This document shows positions 8,009 through 16,358 of a stretch of 32,049 nt of DNA, piece after piece (within the stretch, counting starts at the first letter, position 1; each line of letters begins with the position of its first letter). A program made the translations under genes and the position numbers. The stretch comes from JBPOIC01 sp052034865 (GTDB lineage: Bacteria; UBA10199; JADFYH01), in assembly GCA_052034865.1 (NCBI GenBank), contig JBPOIC010000046.1, forward strand, positions 1 through 32,049, in the 5' to 3' direction. The notes beneath the pieces were generated by a model. It had not been told where the DNA came from. It made no database searches and saw only the letters and a program-made list of their open reading frames with translations.

Positions 8009-9112
8009 TTACGCCAATCTCTTGTGAAATTTTCGAATGCTTAAGGTGACTATTCCAATCGCCATCAGAAGCAAAGGGTAGGTTTGGTTCCAAAGATCAG
8101 CAAAGCCAGATCCTTTTAGAACGATTCCACGAATGATCTGAACATAGTGGGTGAGAGGGATAATATTTCCCAAATAATAAATCGCCTTGGGCATCATCTC
8201 TCTTGGAAAAATGAATCCAGATAAAAGAATGGATGGAGGAATGAAGACCATGACGATCTGGGAGGCCTGTTGCTGATTGTCCGCAACCGTAGAAGCAAAA
8301 AGTCCAATCCCCAAACAGACGGTGATAAATACAAGGGTGAGTGCGAGTAGTGTGAGCAAGCTTCCTCGAATCGGAACTTCAAATAAGACGCGAGCCGTGC
8401 CCAAAACCGAAACAGCGATAATCACTCCAATGAGGACATAAGGAATCAGTTTTCCTATGATGAGCTCATAGGGTTTGATGGGTGTGACGAGGAGCTGCTC
8501 TATATTTCCTCTTTCCTTCTCACGCACAATGGCTGTCGCGGTAATGGCAGGAATCAAAATCTGAATCAAAAGACCTACAAGGCCTGGAATCATGAAAAAT
8601 GGGCTTTTGAGATCGGGGTTGTACCAGAGCCTCGGGCGAAAATCGATCGGTGAGACAGAAACAGGAGCTAATCCTTCCTGAAGAGTAAAATTTGAAATCA
8701 AGGCCTGACTGACGTTTAGGGCCGTGTTGGCTGGATTGGAGTCTGTCCCGTCGATGAGCATCTGAAGATGGGTTTGTTTGCCAGCTAAAAGATCGCGGGT
8801 AAAATTGGGAGGAATGTGAAGCCCTGCTTTTGCTTTTCCAAGATCCATGGCTTTGCGAATGTCTTCATTCGATTGGGCTTGAATCCGGACATCAAAGTAA
8901 CCGGATTGTTCGAGATGCTGAGTGAGCCTTCGCGAAAGCGAGGTTTGATCTTCATCATAAATTGCGGTGGCAATGTGTTTGACGTCGGTATTGATCGCAT
9001 AGCCATAAAGCATGAGCTGAATGACCGGCATTGAAACAATGATCATGAGCGTTTTGCGGTCGCGCAGAATGTGAATCAATTCTTTATAGAGAATGGCTTT
9101 AATACACTTCAT
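8009..9112 (-). CDS. ABC-2 type export permease
   Basis: Membrane subunit of an ABC exporter, 367 residues. The layout is that of the YhhJ/YbhR group: one N-terminal transmembrane helix (about 20-40, IVSMPVIQLMLYGYAI), a large extracytoplasmic domain (about 45-170), then about five C-terminal helices. The conserved cytoplasmic coupling segment VREKERGNIEQLLVTPIKP follows the second helix. The start overlaps the end of the ATPase gene by 14 bases, indicating translational coupling. It is the last gene of a TolC-MFP-ATPase-permease operon. The substrate is unknown; relatives export drugs or hydrophobic compounds. Only one permease gene is present, so a homodimer is expected. Confidence 0.92.
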   Translation of the reverse strand: MKCIKAILYKELIHILRDRKTLMIIVSMPVIQLMLYGYAINTDVKHIATAIYDEDQTSLSRRLTQHLEQSGYFDVRIQAQSNEDIRKAMDLGKAKAGLHIPPNFTRDLLAGKQTHLQMLIDGTDSNPANTALNVSQALISNFTLQEGLAPVSVSPIDFRPRLWYNPDLKSPFFMIPGLVGLLIQILIPAITATAIVREKERGNIEQLLVTPIKPYELIIGKLIPYVLIGVIIAVSVLGTARVLFEVPIRGSLLTLLALTLVFITVCLGIGLFASTVADNQQQASQIVMVFIPPSILLSGFIFPREMMPKAIYYLGNIIPLTHYVQIIRGIVLKGSGFADLWNQTYPLLLMAIGIVTLSIRKFHKRLA

Positions 9113-10037
9113 CGGGGTGCTCCGTTAAGGTGGCAAATACGTCTTCGAGGGAAGCGGAAATATTTTTGATCGATGAAATCTGGATTCCTTCTTTTTGCGC
9201 AACGTCCTTTAAGATTTCTGCCATCTTATCTGGTTCATGGGCGCTTAAATGCAGATTGGTTCCGTAAGCGGTGATGCCCATCACTCCCGAAAGCTGTCCA
9301 AAAATGCGTGAGGCTTTCATGAGTGGCGTGCATTCGATCTCGAGCAAACGCTCGGAAATTCGTGATTTAAGCTCAGAAGGTTTTCCGATGGTGAGGAGTT
9401 TTCCCTGACTGATAACGGCGATCTGATTACAGCGTTCGGCTTCTTCCATATAGTGAGTGGTCACAAGCAGGGCGACTCCGGACTCAGCAATCTGATACAA
9501 AAGCTCCCACAAGGCGCGTCTGGAAAGAGGATCGAGTCCTGCAGTCGGCTCATCCAAAAATAAAATACGTGGTCGGTGAAGAGTCGCATTGGCCAAGGCA
9601 AGCCGCTGCTTCCATCCTCCAGAAAGTTCTTTTGCCAGACGATTTTTCCAACGGTGAAGATCGGTCGTCTTTAAGATTTCTTCAATTCTATCTTTAAGAG
9701 GTTGCCCGGTGAGATGATAAATCTGACCGTAGAATTTCAAGTTCTCCTCTACCGTCAGATCTTCATACAAACTAAAGCGCTGCGAGACATATCCAATTGA
9801 GTTTTTGATCTCTTCAGGATTTGTGACGATGTCATAATCTCCCACACGCGCTGTTCCTTCAGAAGGAACAAGGATGCCGCACAGCATTCTTAAAGTCGTA
9901 CTTTTTCCTGCTCCGTTCGGACCCAAAAAACCAAAAATATCTCCGTATTGTATTTTAAAATTGATGTGATCAACAGCCGTGCGCTTACCAAAACGGCGGG
10001 TGAGATTTTGAACATCAATGGCGATGGAAGGTGTCAT
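9099..10037 (-). CDS. ABC transporter ATP-binding protein (exporter)
   Basis: Nucleotide-binding subunit that powers the adjoining permease. The 312 residues contain Walker A GPNGAGKST (39-47), a Q-loop region YVSQRFSLYEDLTV, the signature LSGGWKQR (138-145), Walker B ILFLDEPTAGLD (158-169) and the H-loop His195 (TTHYMEEAE). The signature has Trp after LSGG where Q is more usual. The C-terminal 90 residues resemble the regulatory tail of DrrA-type ATPases. The gene is 20 bases after the membrane-fusion gene and overlaps the permease gene by 14 bases. A single ATPase domain is present, unlike the fused RbbA/YhiH protein of E. coli. Confidence 0.95.
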   Translation of the reverse strand: MTPSIAIDVQNLTRRFGKRTAVDHINFKIQYGDIFGFLGPNGAGKSTTLRMLCGILVPSEGTARVGDYDIVTNPEEIKNSIGYVSQRFSLYEDLTVEENLKFYGQIYHLTGQPLKDRIEEILKTTDLHRWKNRLAKELSGGWKQRLALANATLHRPRILFLDEPTAGLDPLSRRALWELLYQIAESGVALLVTTHYMEEAERCNQIAVISQGKLLTIGKPSELKSRISERLLEIECTPLMKASRIFGQLSGVMGITAYGTNLHLSAHEPDKMAEILKDVAQKEGIQISSIKNISASLEDVFATLTEHPDEVY

Positions 10038-10057
10038 GGGAATGAAGGGCAGAGCTT

Positions 10058-10771
10058 TTATTTTTCGGACATCAGAACATCGGCTGGAATTCCGGGTCTT
10101 AAGAAAGGTTTTTGCTCATCCAGGGTTACTTTGACTCCAAATGTCTGAGTGACTCGCTCTTCTTCTGTTTGAACATTGCGAGGTGTAAATTCTGCTTGAG
10201 GTGAAATAAAAGAAACATGGCCACGGACAGGCTCTGCTACGCCATCAAAATAGACCTGTACGGGCTTCTCTAAAGTGATTTCATGGATCATTCCTTCAGG
10301 GATATAAATTTTGACCCATTTTTTTTCAGGGTTCCCCAGGACCAGGAGGGGAGAACCTGCTGAAACGACCTCTCCAGTCTCGTGGACTTTCGTGAGAACG
10401 ACGCCATCGATGGGCGCTAAAATCTTTTGATCCTCCCAGGCGAGCTTCGCCTGCTCCGCCGATTGCTCCGTTGCCCCTCCCTGTTTTACCAGGGTTTTAA
10501 GACGTTCATAGTCCCGTTGTGCCTGATCATGACGATCGAGCAAAGCCAGAATTTGTCCGGCTTTGAGAGTTTGTCCTTCGTCAAAAAGGACTTCTGTTAA
10601 ACGGCCATGGACACGGGCTCCCACGAGGTGCTCGGTATATTCGAGGGTTCCTGAAAATTTTTGATCTTTAAGCTCTGCTTTGCGATGGCAGCCCAGATGA
10701 ATAAAAGCAAAGAAACCGCAAAAGGCCAGCATGAAGAATTTTTGAAGAAATATACGCATGCGTTCATTCAT
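10058..10771 (-). CDS. Periplasmic adaptor (HlyD/membrane-fusion) protein
   Basis: Links the inner-membrane ABC exporter to the outer-membrane channel. The 237 residues are short for the family. In order: an N-terminal hydrophobic segment (about 7-27), the first half of a lipoyl-like domain (VGARVHGRLTEVLFDEGQTLKAGQILALLD), a very short helical hairpin (about residues 88-118), the second lipoyl half (APIDGVVLTKVHETGEVVSAG) and a beta-barrel region. Cys28 follows His-Leu-Gly, an imperfect lipobox, so it may be a lipoprotein or may stay anchored by an uncleaved helix. An SD (AAGGAT) lies about 8 bases before the ATG at 10771. The start overlaps the TolC-like gene stop by four bases (ATGA), indicating coupling. 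Confidence 0.92.
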   Translation of the reverse strand: MNERMRIFLQKFFMLAFCGFFAFIHLGCHRKAELKDQKFSGTLEYTEHLVGARVHGRLTEVLFDEGQTLKAGQILALLDRHDQAQRDYERLKTLVKQGGATEQSAEQAKLAWEDQKILAPIDGVVLTKVHETGEVVSAGSPLLVLGNPEKKWVKIYIPEGMIHEITLEKPVQVYFDGVAEPVRGHVSFISPQAEFTPRNVQTEEERVTQTFGVKVTLDEQKPFLRPGIPADVLMSEK

Positions 10772-12132
10772 TTAAAGGATCCTTTCGACTTTGCCGATGG
10801 AGCAGGAACAGCTTGTTTATGGATCATGCTTCTCATTCTGCCTTCTGCATGGAGTAGATGGACTTGTGCGAGGGAATAAAGATTCTGTGCATCATCCATT
10901 CCTTCCTGAGATTGAATGAGTTGGATATCGGCCTCAATGGATTCAAAGGATGTTCCCAATCCATTTTCCTGCTGTGAATGCACAATGGATTGATGTTGTC
11001 TGGCAGATTGAAGTTGGGCTTTGGCAGCCTTTAAAAAGCTGTCAACGCTTTTGAGGGCGAGTTTTGCGTTGGCGATTTTGATCTCTATCTGATTTTGAGT
11101 GTTTTCAAGTCGATCCTTGGCTTCTTGGGTTTGGCTTTTAATCTCCCTGATTTTCGCTGGTCGTGCTCCACCATTAAAGAGAGGAATCTGGAGTTGGGCT
11201 CCGACGGTGTAGGTCCCCTCTACATGGGAAGGATGAGTTCCGCTTGCCCCGTAGTCTGCCATGGCTTCCAATTGGGGAAGATATTCTTTTGTGGAAGCTT
11301 TAAGCTCCGATTCTCGAAGTTCAACCCCTTTGGAAGCCATCATAAGATCTGGATGGGTTTGGTCAGCAGAAGGAGGAAGAGTGGGGATCGAGCTTGAAGT
11401 GAAAGTCAAAGACTCTTCAGCGGAAAGTCCGAGAGCCTGAAGTAAATCGAGTCGGGTTTGGTCGGTCTCTTTTTGAGCATTGGCGACCTCCATTTCAGAT
11501 TGTGAAATTTGAGCTTTCTTTTGCGTGATCTCCAATTGAGTTCCCATTCCGGTTTGAAGTTTAAGACCAGCCAGACGAATCTCTTTTTCAAGAAATTTAT
11601 GTTTTGTTCTTAGGGACTGCAGGGTTTGTTGAGCGCGATGGGCTCTCAGATACAGAACTGCCACAAGAGTTAATGTATCTTCCCGCGTCTTCTCCATTTC
11701 AGCTTCTGCGAATTCTCGTCCCAGTTTTGCGGTTTGTAACCTGGCCAGGGTAACCGGATCAAAAATCGATTGAGTAAGGCTGAGACGGGCATCAAAACTA
11801 TTGAAGGGATTTGTCAAAGGGCCCTGAAACGGATTGGAAATTCCCATCGCCTCCAGATTTTTTATATGCCGGGTTTGGTAGCTGGTGGCGTTCAGTTGAG
11901 GGAGAAGCGGGGCACGTGCCTGGGCAATTCGTGCTAAAGCTTGTTGAATGCGTTCACGAGCAATCACAATATCGATCTGTTGAAGATTGGCGATCTGGAG
12001 GGCGTCGGAAAGGGAAAGTTTTCGGGATTTAAAAGATGAAGTTTGCCCTGATGCCAAAGATGGATTGAAGAACAAAAAAGAAGCCAGGATTAGAATGACA
12101 AAAATCCGTGCCTTATAAAAGCTTTGAAGCAT
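10768..12132 (-). CDS. TolC-family outer-membrane efflux protein
   Basis: Outer-membrane channel of a tripartite exporter, 454 residues. There is an N-terminal signal peptide (basic start, hydrophobic core about 9-25, Ala-Ser-Gly near 28-30). Two repeats of the outer-membrane efflux fold follow, rich in long Gln/Ala/Glu helices. Typical motifs are LSLSDALQIANLQQIDI after the signal peptide, RLSLTQSIFDPVTLARLQTAK, and the second-repeat counterpart VGAQLQIPLFNGGARPAKIRE. It is the first gene of the export operon, 54 bases after apaH on the same strand. Its SD is weak. A gram-negative cell envelope is implied. Confidence 0.94.
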   Translation of the reverse strand: MLQSFYKARIFVILILASFLFFNPSLASGQTSSFKSRKLSLSDALQIANLQQIDIVIARERIQQALARIAQARAPLLPQLNATSYQTRHIKNLEAMGISNPFQGPLTNPFNSFDARLSLTQSIFDPVTLARLQTAKLGREFAEAEMEKTREDTLTLVAVLYLRAHRAQQTLQSLRTKHKFLEKEIRLAGLKLQTGMGTQLEITQKKAQISQSEMEVANAQKETDQTRLDLLQALGLSAEESLTFTSSSIPTLPPSADQTHPDLMMASKGVELRESELKASTKEYLPQLEAMADYGASGTHPSHVEGTYTVGAQLQIPLFNGGARPAKIREIKSQTQEAKDRLENTQNQIEIKIANAKLALKSVDSFLKAAKAQLQSARQHQSIVHSQQENGLGTSFESIEADIQLIQSQEGMDDAQNLYSLAQVHLLHAEGRMRSMIHKQAVPAPSAKSKGSFK

Positions 12133-12186
12133 AAAAACTTCATATCAATTTCAATCAGCTTTTAAAAAACAAAAATGAATAGATAC

Positions 12187-13014
12187 TTAAGATCCCTCAT
12201 CAATACCTTCGGGCACAAATTTTTCAGCATAATCGACTTGATAAAGGGTACGATCTTCCAATCGAATGGCCGTGATTTTCCTTCCCCAGACACAACCCGT
12301 GTCCAGTCCAACGGCCTTATCTGATAAATAAAGGCCCAGCGCAGACCAGTGCCCAAATATTAAAATCGCTTTTTCATTTTTTCGAATTGGAAATTCAAAC
12401 CACGGTTTTATTTCTTTAGGTGCATCCTTTGGCGGGCCTGTGTACTGAAAGTCAGGTTCTCCATTCTCGCGACACATTCGAATGCGTGTAAGGCAGCGTA
12501 CCGTCTCACGAAATCTTTCTAGAGCAGGGGAAGGGTCTTGAGTGGAAGGGGTGTAAATTCCTTTGAGAATTTTTTTCCAATCCTGGCTTTGTAATCCTGA
12601 TTCCAGTTCCTGTGCTCTAAGTCGGGCTTCTTTCAATGTCCAGTTGGGAGGAATTCCTCCGTGTATCAAATAGTAAGGGGGCTTTTCATGAAGAATGGGC
12701 TGCTGGCGCATCCAGTCTTGTAATGAAGATAGAGCTGATGATTGGAGTGCTTCTTCAAGGGTATCCCGTTTTTTAGGGGGAACAAGGTTTAAGCTTCTGG
12801 CCAAAAAGTGGAAGTCATGGTTTCCGAGAACAGTTTGGATAGGAAGTCCCGATTTCTGAGCCCACTGAAGAACTTTGAGGGAGTCTGGCCCTCGATTGAC
12901 AAGATCCCCCGTCAGCCAAAACTGATCCTTCTTGGGGTCAAAAGGAACTATTTTGATGAGTTGCTTTAAAGTTTTAAAGCAACCTTGAATATCGCCAATT
13001 GCATAAATAGACAT
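12187..13014 (-). CDS. apaH: Bis(5'-nucleosyl)-tetraphosphatase, symmetrical (ApaH)
   Basis: Cleaves diadenosine tetraphosphate (Ap4A) into two ADP; related ApaH enzymes also decap Np4-capped RNA. The 275 residues match the family. The metallophosphatase motifs are in order: GDIQGC (7-12), GDLVNRGPDS (36-45), GNHDFH (64-69), a later LIHGG and GHW near the C-terminus. The N-terminal MSIYAIGDIQGC fixes the start at 13014. A weak GGGAA SD precedes it. It lies upstream of the export operon with a 54-base gap, which may be read-through rather than a functional link. Confidence 0.96.
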   Translation of the reverse strand: MSIYAIGDIQGCFKTLKQLIKIVPFDPKKDQFWLTGDLVNRGPDSLKVLQWAQKSGLPIQTVLGNHDFHFLARSLNLVPPKKRDTLEEALQSSALSSLQDWMRQQPILHEKPPYYLIHGGIPPNWTLKEARLRAQELESGLQSQDWKKILKGIYTPSTQDPSPALERFRETVRCLTRIRMCRENGEPDFQYTGPPKDAPKEIKPWFEFPIRKNEKAILIFGHWSALGLYLSDKAVGLDTGCVWGRKITAIRLEDRTLYQVDYAEKFVPEGIDEGS

Positions 13015-13428
13015 GAAGAATAATTCCCAAGTGATGAATGAAATCTATAAAAAACTATGTGAGCCATGAAATGGGTTGCTCATCAAACTTTATTAAATGA
13101 AACAGATGAAACACCCATACTAAAAACATGAGAGTTATTAGGCGAGAATTTTTAACTCTATTTCTTGCTTCGAGAAAATATCTAAATCGCCAGAAATCGC
13201 CTTGACATTTAAAAATGAATAAAATTATAAGCTTGCCGCCTTCGTCTACCCTAGACGTTCGCCAGCCTTTGGTTTTGCTGGGCCAGAGGTGATTTGTTAA
13301 ATTCTCAAAATGAGTAACCAAAGGGAGAGCTTTTCACGCCTGTATTCAGGGTAGTATCCCATTCGCGACCCGCTCACAGTGCTCATGTTTTAAATTATTA
13401 TAAGTAAGTTGGGTGGCCTTTTAGGGCT
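13015..13428. other. Gap between apaH and the tRNA cluster
   Basis: 414 bases with no convincing gene. It separates the leftward apaH from the rightward tRNA cluster, so it holds both promoters. It contains the strong plus-strand promoter at 13202-13231, then a GC-richer patch with a short inverted repeat CCAGC/GCTGG near 13252-13271. The transcribed leader before the first tRNA would be about 190 bases. An 88-codon open frame on the minus strand at 13055-13321 crosses the promoter and looks like chance. Confidence 0.6.
13202..13231 (+). promoter_or_regulatory. Sigma-70-type promoter for the tRNA-rpmG-secE-nusG transcript
   Basis: A perfect -35 box TTGACA (13202-13207) is followed after 18 bases by TATAAG (13226-13231), five of six matches to the -10 consensus. 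The spacer is AT-rich. It points toward tRNA-Thr at 13429 and is the best promoter seen in the window. Confidence 0.75.
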
Positions 13429-13501
13429 GCCAGCGTAGCTCAGCTGGTAGAGCAACTGATTTGTAATCAGTAGGTCACCGGTTCGATCCCGGTCGCTGGC
13501 T
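13429..13501 (+). tRNA. tRNA-Thr (anticodon UGU)
   Basis: Cloverleaf read by eye. The acceptor arms GCCAGCG and CGCTGGC pair perfectly, the D-arm is AGCTCAGCTGGTAGAGC, the anticodon arm CTGAT-TTGTAAT-CAG gives UGU, and the T-loop is GGTTCGATCCC. The 3' CCA is not encoded. It is the first of four clustered tRNA genes. Confidence 0.96.
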
Positions 13502-13536
13502 TTCAGAAGTTCTGATGGATTTGTTTAGTTTGAGCA

Positions 13537-13619
<83 letters not shown>

Positions 13620-13764
13620 TAAGTTATTAAAAGGGTGTGGGAAAGCTTGTTAGGTTTCATCATTTAAATAAATGGCAGTAAAAAGGTAAAAATAGAATTT
13701 CTGGTCAATAAGATTGTGCCTTTGCCTTTCAGAAGATTGAAAGAAATAAAGGGGTTTTGTTTCG

Positions 13765-13836
13765 CGGGAGTAGCTCAATTGGTAGAGCATCAGCCTTCCA
13801 AGCTGAGGGTCGCGGGTTCGAGCCCCGTCTCCCGCT
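13765..13836 (+). tRNA. tRNA-Gly (anticodon UCC)
   Basis: Acceptor arms GCGGGAG and CTCCCGC, D-arm AGCTCAATTGGTAGAGC, anticodon stem CAGC/GCTG with loop CTTCCAA giving UCC, and T-loop GGTTCGAGCCC. CCA is not encoded. It is preceded by 145 bases with no visible gene. Confidence 0.95.
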
Positions 13837-13871
13837 TTGTTTTCAATTTGAGTTAAAAATGGTTTGACCCT

Positions 13872-13944
13872 GCCCACATAGCTCAGTTGGTAGAGCATCT
13901 CCATGGTAAGGAGAAGGTCATCAGTTCGATTCTGATTGTGGGCT
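13872..13944 (+). tRNA. tRNA-Thr (anticodon GGU)
   Basis: Acceptor arms GCCCACA and TGTGGGC, D-arm AGCTCAGTTGGTAGAGC, anticodon stem TCTCC/GGAGA with loop ATGGTAA giving GGU, T-loop AGTTCGATTCT. CCA is not encoded. rpmG begins 20 bases downstream. Confidence 0.95.
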
Positions 13945-13964
13945 TGAACCAGTGAGGAGAAAAT

Positions 13965-14114
13965 ATGCGATCTATCATCCAATTGGAATGCACGACCTGT
14001 AAAAACAGGAACTATTCGACGACAAAGAATAAAACGCGAACACCTGATCGTCTGAATTTTAAAAAATACTGTCGTTTCTGTCGAAAACATACCGATCATA
14101 AAGAGACAAAGTGA
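13965..14114 (+). CDS. rpmG: 50S ribosomal protein L33
   Basis: A 49-residue protein beginning MRSIIQLECTTCK and ending KHTDHKETK, the standard L33 pattern. It is the zinc-binding (C+) form, with two CxxC pairs: Cys9/Cys12 and Cys36/Cys39. It contains the family's NYSTTKNK and RLNFKKYC segments. An SD (GAGGAG, about 5 bases before the ATG) supports the start. It lies between tRNA-Thr(GGU) and tRNA-Trp, upstream of secE, an arrangement shared by many bacteria. L33 sits in the 50S subunit near the tRNA exit site. Because this is the zinc form, a zinc-free paralogue elsewhere in the genome is possible but cannot be judged here. Confidence 0.97.
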   Translation: MRSIIQLECTTCKNRNYSTTKNKTRTPDRLNFKKYCRFCRKHTDHKETK

Positions 14115-14149
14115 TTTTGATTTTTTAATAGGTTAAGGATGCCGAGTGT

Positions 14150-14222
14150 AGGGGAGTAGCTCAGCTGGTAGAGCAGCGGTCTCCAAAACCGCGGGCCGCA
14201 GGTTCGATCCCTGTCTCCCCTG
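14150..14222 (+). tRNA. tRNA-Trp (anticodon CCA)
   Basis: Acceptor arms AGGGGAG and CTCCCCT, D-arm AGCTCAGCTGGTAGAGC, anticodon stem GCGGT/ACCGC with loop CTCCAAA giving CCA, T-loop GGTTCGATCCC. The 3' CCA is not encoded. It lies 24 bases before secE, as in many bacteria. Confidence 0.96.
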
Positions 14223-14246
14223 CTTTCGGCGTGCTTAAGAGAACAC

Positions 14247-14618
14247 ATGAATCAACAAAAGAAATGGCTGGATTTTGGGTTTGGGTTGATTGCTCTGGTC
14301 GCTTGGTTTTTGATCAGGGAGGTTTTACATTTTGGCTGGATGCAATTCCGCCTTCCTGCGATCGAGTATTTTTCAATCCATTTGGTGGACATTGTTGCAT
14401 TTATCCTGGCTCTGGGCGTTTTCATCTCATTGAAGAAAAATGGTCGTGTGAGTGGGTTTGGATTAGAAGTTATTCAGGAGCTTGAAAAAGTGACATGGCC
14501 TACCCAGCAGGAGACACTTCTCTCTACGGGATTGATTGTCGTAATGGTGGCCCTCGTTTCCTTGATCTTTTTTATATTTGATTTTTTCTGGGGTTGGATT
14601 GTTAGCAACATCCTCTGA
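14247..14618 (+). CDS. secE: Preprotein translocase subunit SecE
   Basis: Essential inner-membrane partner of SecY in the Sec translocon. The 123 residues include the conserved cytoplasmic helix EVIQELEKVTWPTQQETLLST (about 76-96), followed by the final transmembrane helix. Two additional hydrophobic helices precede it (about 11-30 and 44-62), giving the three-helix form seen in E. coli rather than the single-helix form of many other bacteria. The ATG has a short SD (AAGAGA, about 4 bases upstream). It is located between tRNA-Trp and nusG. Confidence 0.96.
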   Translation: MNQQKKWLDFGFGLIALVAWFLIREVLHFGWMQFRLPAIEYFSIHLVDIVAFILALGVFISLKKNGRVSGFGLEVIQELEKVTWPTQQETLLSTGLIVVMVALVSLIFFIFDFFWGWIVSNIL

Positions 14619-14649
14619 ATTAGGTTCGAAAAATTTGGAGTTTTGAAAT

Positions 14650-15180
14650 ATGGCTCTACAATGGTACGTGGTTCACACTTATTCCGGATTTGAACAAAAG
14701 GCTAAGCAAGCCTTAGAGGAGCGGGTGCGCTCATTTAATAAAAAGGACTTCTTTGGTGAGGTGTTGATTCCTTCCGAAAACGTTGTGGAAATGAAAAAAG
14801 GGGTGCGTAAAACAACCACCCGTAAGTTTTTTCCTGGATATATCATGGTCCAGATGGATTTGAATGATGAGACTTGGCACATCGTCAAGGGAACTCCAAA
14901 GATTACAGGCTTTGTTGGAAATAGCACGAACCCCCCTGTAATTCCGGAAGAAGAGGTTCGTCGAATTACACAGCAGATTGATGAGGGGACCTTACGTCCT
15001 AAGCCAAAGGTCAATTTTGAAAAGGGCGAATCTGTAAGGGTGATGGATGGCCCTTTTGCTACCTTTAGCGGAGTAGTAGAAGAAGTGAATGTAGAGAAGG
15101 GTAAGCTTAAAGTGTTGGTGTCCATTTTTGGTCGCGCAACTCCAATTGAGCTTGATTTTGTTCAGGTAGAAAAAAGCTAA
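14650..15180 (+). CDS. nusG: Transcription termination/antitermination protein NusG
   Basis: Binds RNA polymerase, suppresses pausing and couples transcription to Rho or to the ribosome. The 176 residues contain the NGN domain (from WYVVHTYSGFEQKAKQAL, about 5-22, through FFPGYIMVQMDL), a linker, then the KOW domain (FEKGESVRVMDGPFATFSGVVEEVNVEKGKLKVLVSIFGR, about 124-163). The length is typical and no domain II insertion is present. TGGAG about 11 bases upstream serves as SD. It is 31 bases after secE and 21 before rplK. Confidence 0.98.
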   Translation: MALQWYVVHTYSGFEQKAKQALEERVRSFNKKDFFGEVLIPSENVVEMKKGVRKTTTRKFFPGYIMVQMDLNDETWHIVKGTPKITGFVGNSTNPPVIPEEEVRRITQQIDEGTLRPKPKVNFEKGESVRVMDGPFATFSGVVEEVNVEKGKLKVLVSIFGRATPIELDFVQVEKS

Positions 15181-15201
15181 TAAGCGAATGAGGAAAAAAC
15201 A

Positions 15202-15627
15202 ATGGCTAAGAAAATTACCGCGTTGGTCAAGTTGCAATGTCCTGCAGGTCAAGCGAATCCTGCGCCCCCGGTTGGGCCCGCTTTGGGTCAACATGGGGTA
15301 AATATTATGGAGTTCTGCAAGCAATTCAATGCAGCAACTCAAAAGCAGGCTGGATTGATCATTCCCTGTATTGTGACAGTTTATGCGGATCGATCGATTT
15401 CAATTACCTACAAAACTCCTCCGGCATCTGTTCTTCTTATGAAAGCTGCGAAAGCAGAAAAAGGGTCTGGGGTTCCGAACAAGAATAAGGTTGGTAATGT
15501 GACTAAGGCTCAGGTTGAAGAGATTGCAAAATTAAAAATGCCGGACCTGAATGCTAAAGATATGGATGGTGCGCTTAAGACGATTATGGGAACCGCGCGC
15601 AGTATGGGAATTGAAGTGGTTGGTTAA
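15202..15627 (+). CDS. rplK: 50S ribosomal protein L11
   Basis: Forms the base of the L7/L12 stalk with L10 and is part of the GTPase-associated centre. The 141 residues match the family exactly. The N-terminal stretch LVKLQCPAGQANPAPPVGPALGQHGVNIMEFCKQFN is intact, including the proline-rich segment contacting 23S rRNA helix 43/44 and the thiostrepton pocket. The C-terminal RNA-binding half ends GTARSMGIEVVG. A good SD (GAGGA) precedes the ATG. It is followed by rplA after 35 bases. Confidence 0.98.
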   Translation: MAKKITALVKLQCPAGQANPAPPVGPALGQHGVNIMEFCKQFNAATQKQAGLIIPCIVTVYADRSISITYKTPPASVLLMKAAKAEKGSGVPNKNKVGNVTKAQVEEIAKLKMPDLNAKDMDGALKTIMGTARSMGIEVVG

Positions 15628-15662
15628 TAAATCCTATTTAACTAAGAAGATGGGAGTTTTTT

Positions 15663-16358
15663 ATGGGCAAGAAATATGTTCAGGCTGCTAGTAAAGTCGA
15701 TGCAGTAAAAAAGTATTCTCTCTATGAGGCCTGTGGTCTTCTCTCTCAACTAAAGATCGCAAAATTTGATGAGACTGTAGACGTCTCTATCCGATTGGGA
15801 GTTGATCCCAAACAATCTGATCAGGTTGTTCGGGGAGCTGCTTCTTTGCCTCATGGTTTGGGAAAAACGATTCGCATTTTGGTCTTTGCAAAAGGAGAAA
15901 AGGAAAAGGAAGCCAGGCAGGCTGGAGCAGATTATGTGGGAGCAGAAGATCTGATAGAAAAAATTCAGGGCGGATGGATGGATTTTGATAAAATTATTGC
16001 TACCCCGGATATGATGGGTCAGGTCAGTAAGATTGGAAAGTTGTTAGGACCACGTGGTTTAATGCCGAACCCAAAAGTTGGTACTGTGACTTTCGATATT
16101 GGGAAAGCTGTTCAGGAAAACAAGGCTGGAAAGGTTGAGTTTAAGACCGATAAATCTGGCAATGTGCATGCTCCAGTTGGAAAGCTTTCGTTTGGAGCTG
16201 AGAAGTTGGGGCAAAACATTCATATGCTTGTTGAGAATATTTTGAAATTAAAGCCTCCTACAGCTAAAGGGACTTATTTTAAATCAATGACCATTTCTTC
16301 AACAATGGGACCCGGAATTAAAGTAGATACCGGTTCCTTGATTAATAATCCTGTTTGA
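15663..16358 (+). CDS. rplA: 50S ribosomal protein L1
   Basis: Protein of the mobile L1 stalk near the E site; in E. coli it also represses its own operon by binding the L11 leader. The 231 residues are typical. Conserved segments include DETVDVSIRLGVDPKQSDQVVRG, GKTIRILVFAKG, the RNA-contact stretch LGPRGLMPNPKVGTVT and the C-terminal TMGPGIKVD. GGGAG lies about 6 bases before the ATG. A promoter-like sequence begins within the last codons and leads into the rplJ leader, so the L11-L1 and L10-L7/L12 units may be partly independent. Confidence 0.98.
   Translation: MGKKYVQAASKVDAVKKYSLYEACGLLSQLKIAKFDETVDVSIRLGVDPKQSDQVVRGAASLPHGLGKTIRILVFAKGEKEKEARQAGADYVGAEDLIEKIQGGWMDFDKIIATPDMMGQVSKIGKLLGPRGLMPNPKVGTVTFDIGKAVQENKAGKVEFKTDKSGNVHAPVGKLSFGAEKLGQNIHMLVENILKLKPPTAKGTYFKSMTISSTMGPGIKVDTGSLINNPV

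Noticed and set aside
13055..13321. 88-codon minus-strand frame upstream of the tRNA cluster
   Set aside because: It crosses the strong plus-strand promoter at 13202-13231, has unusual composition and no recognisable motif.
13650..14099. 149-codon minus-strand frame containing NRTDD..LYQLSY and GDGARTRDPQLGRLMLYQLSY
   Set aside because: It is the antisense translation of tRNA-Gly and tRNA-Thr (plus most of rpmG), a well-known source of false protein entries. No RBS or independent support.
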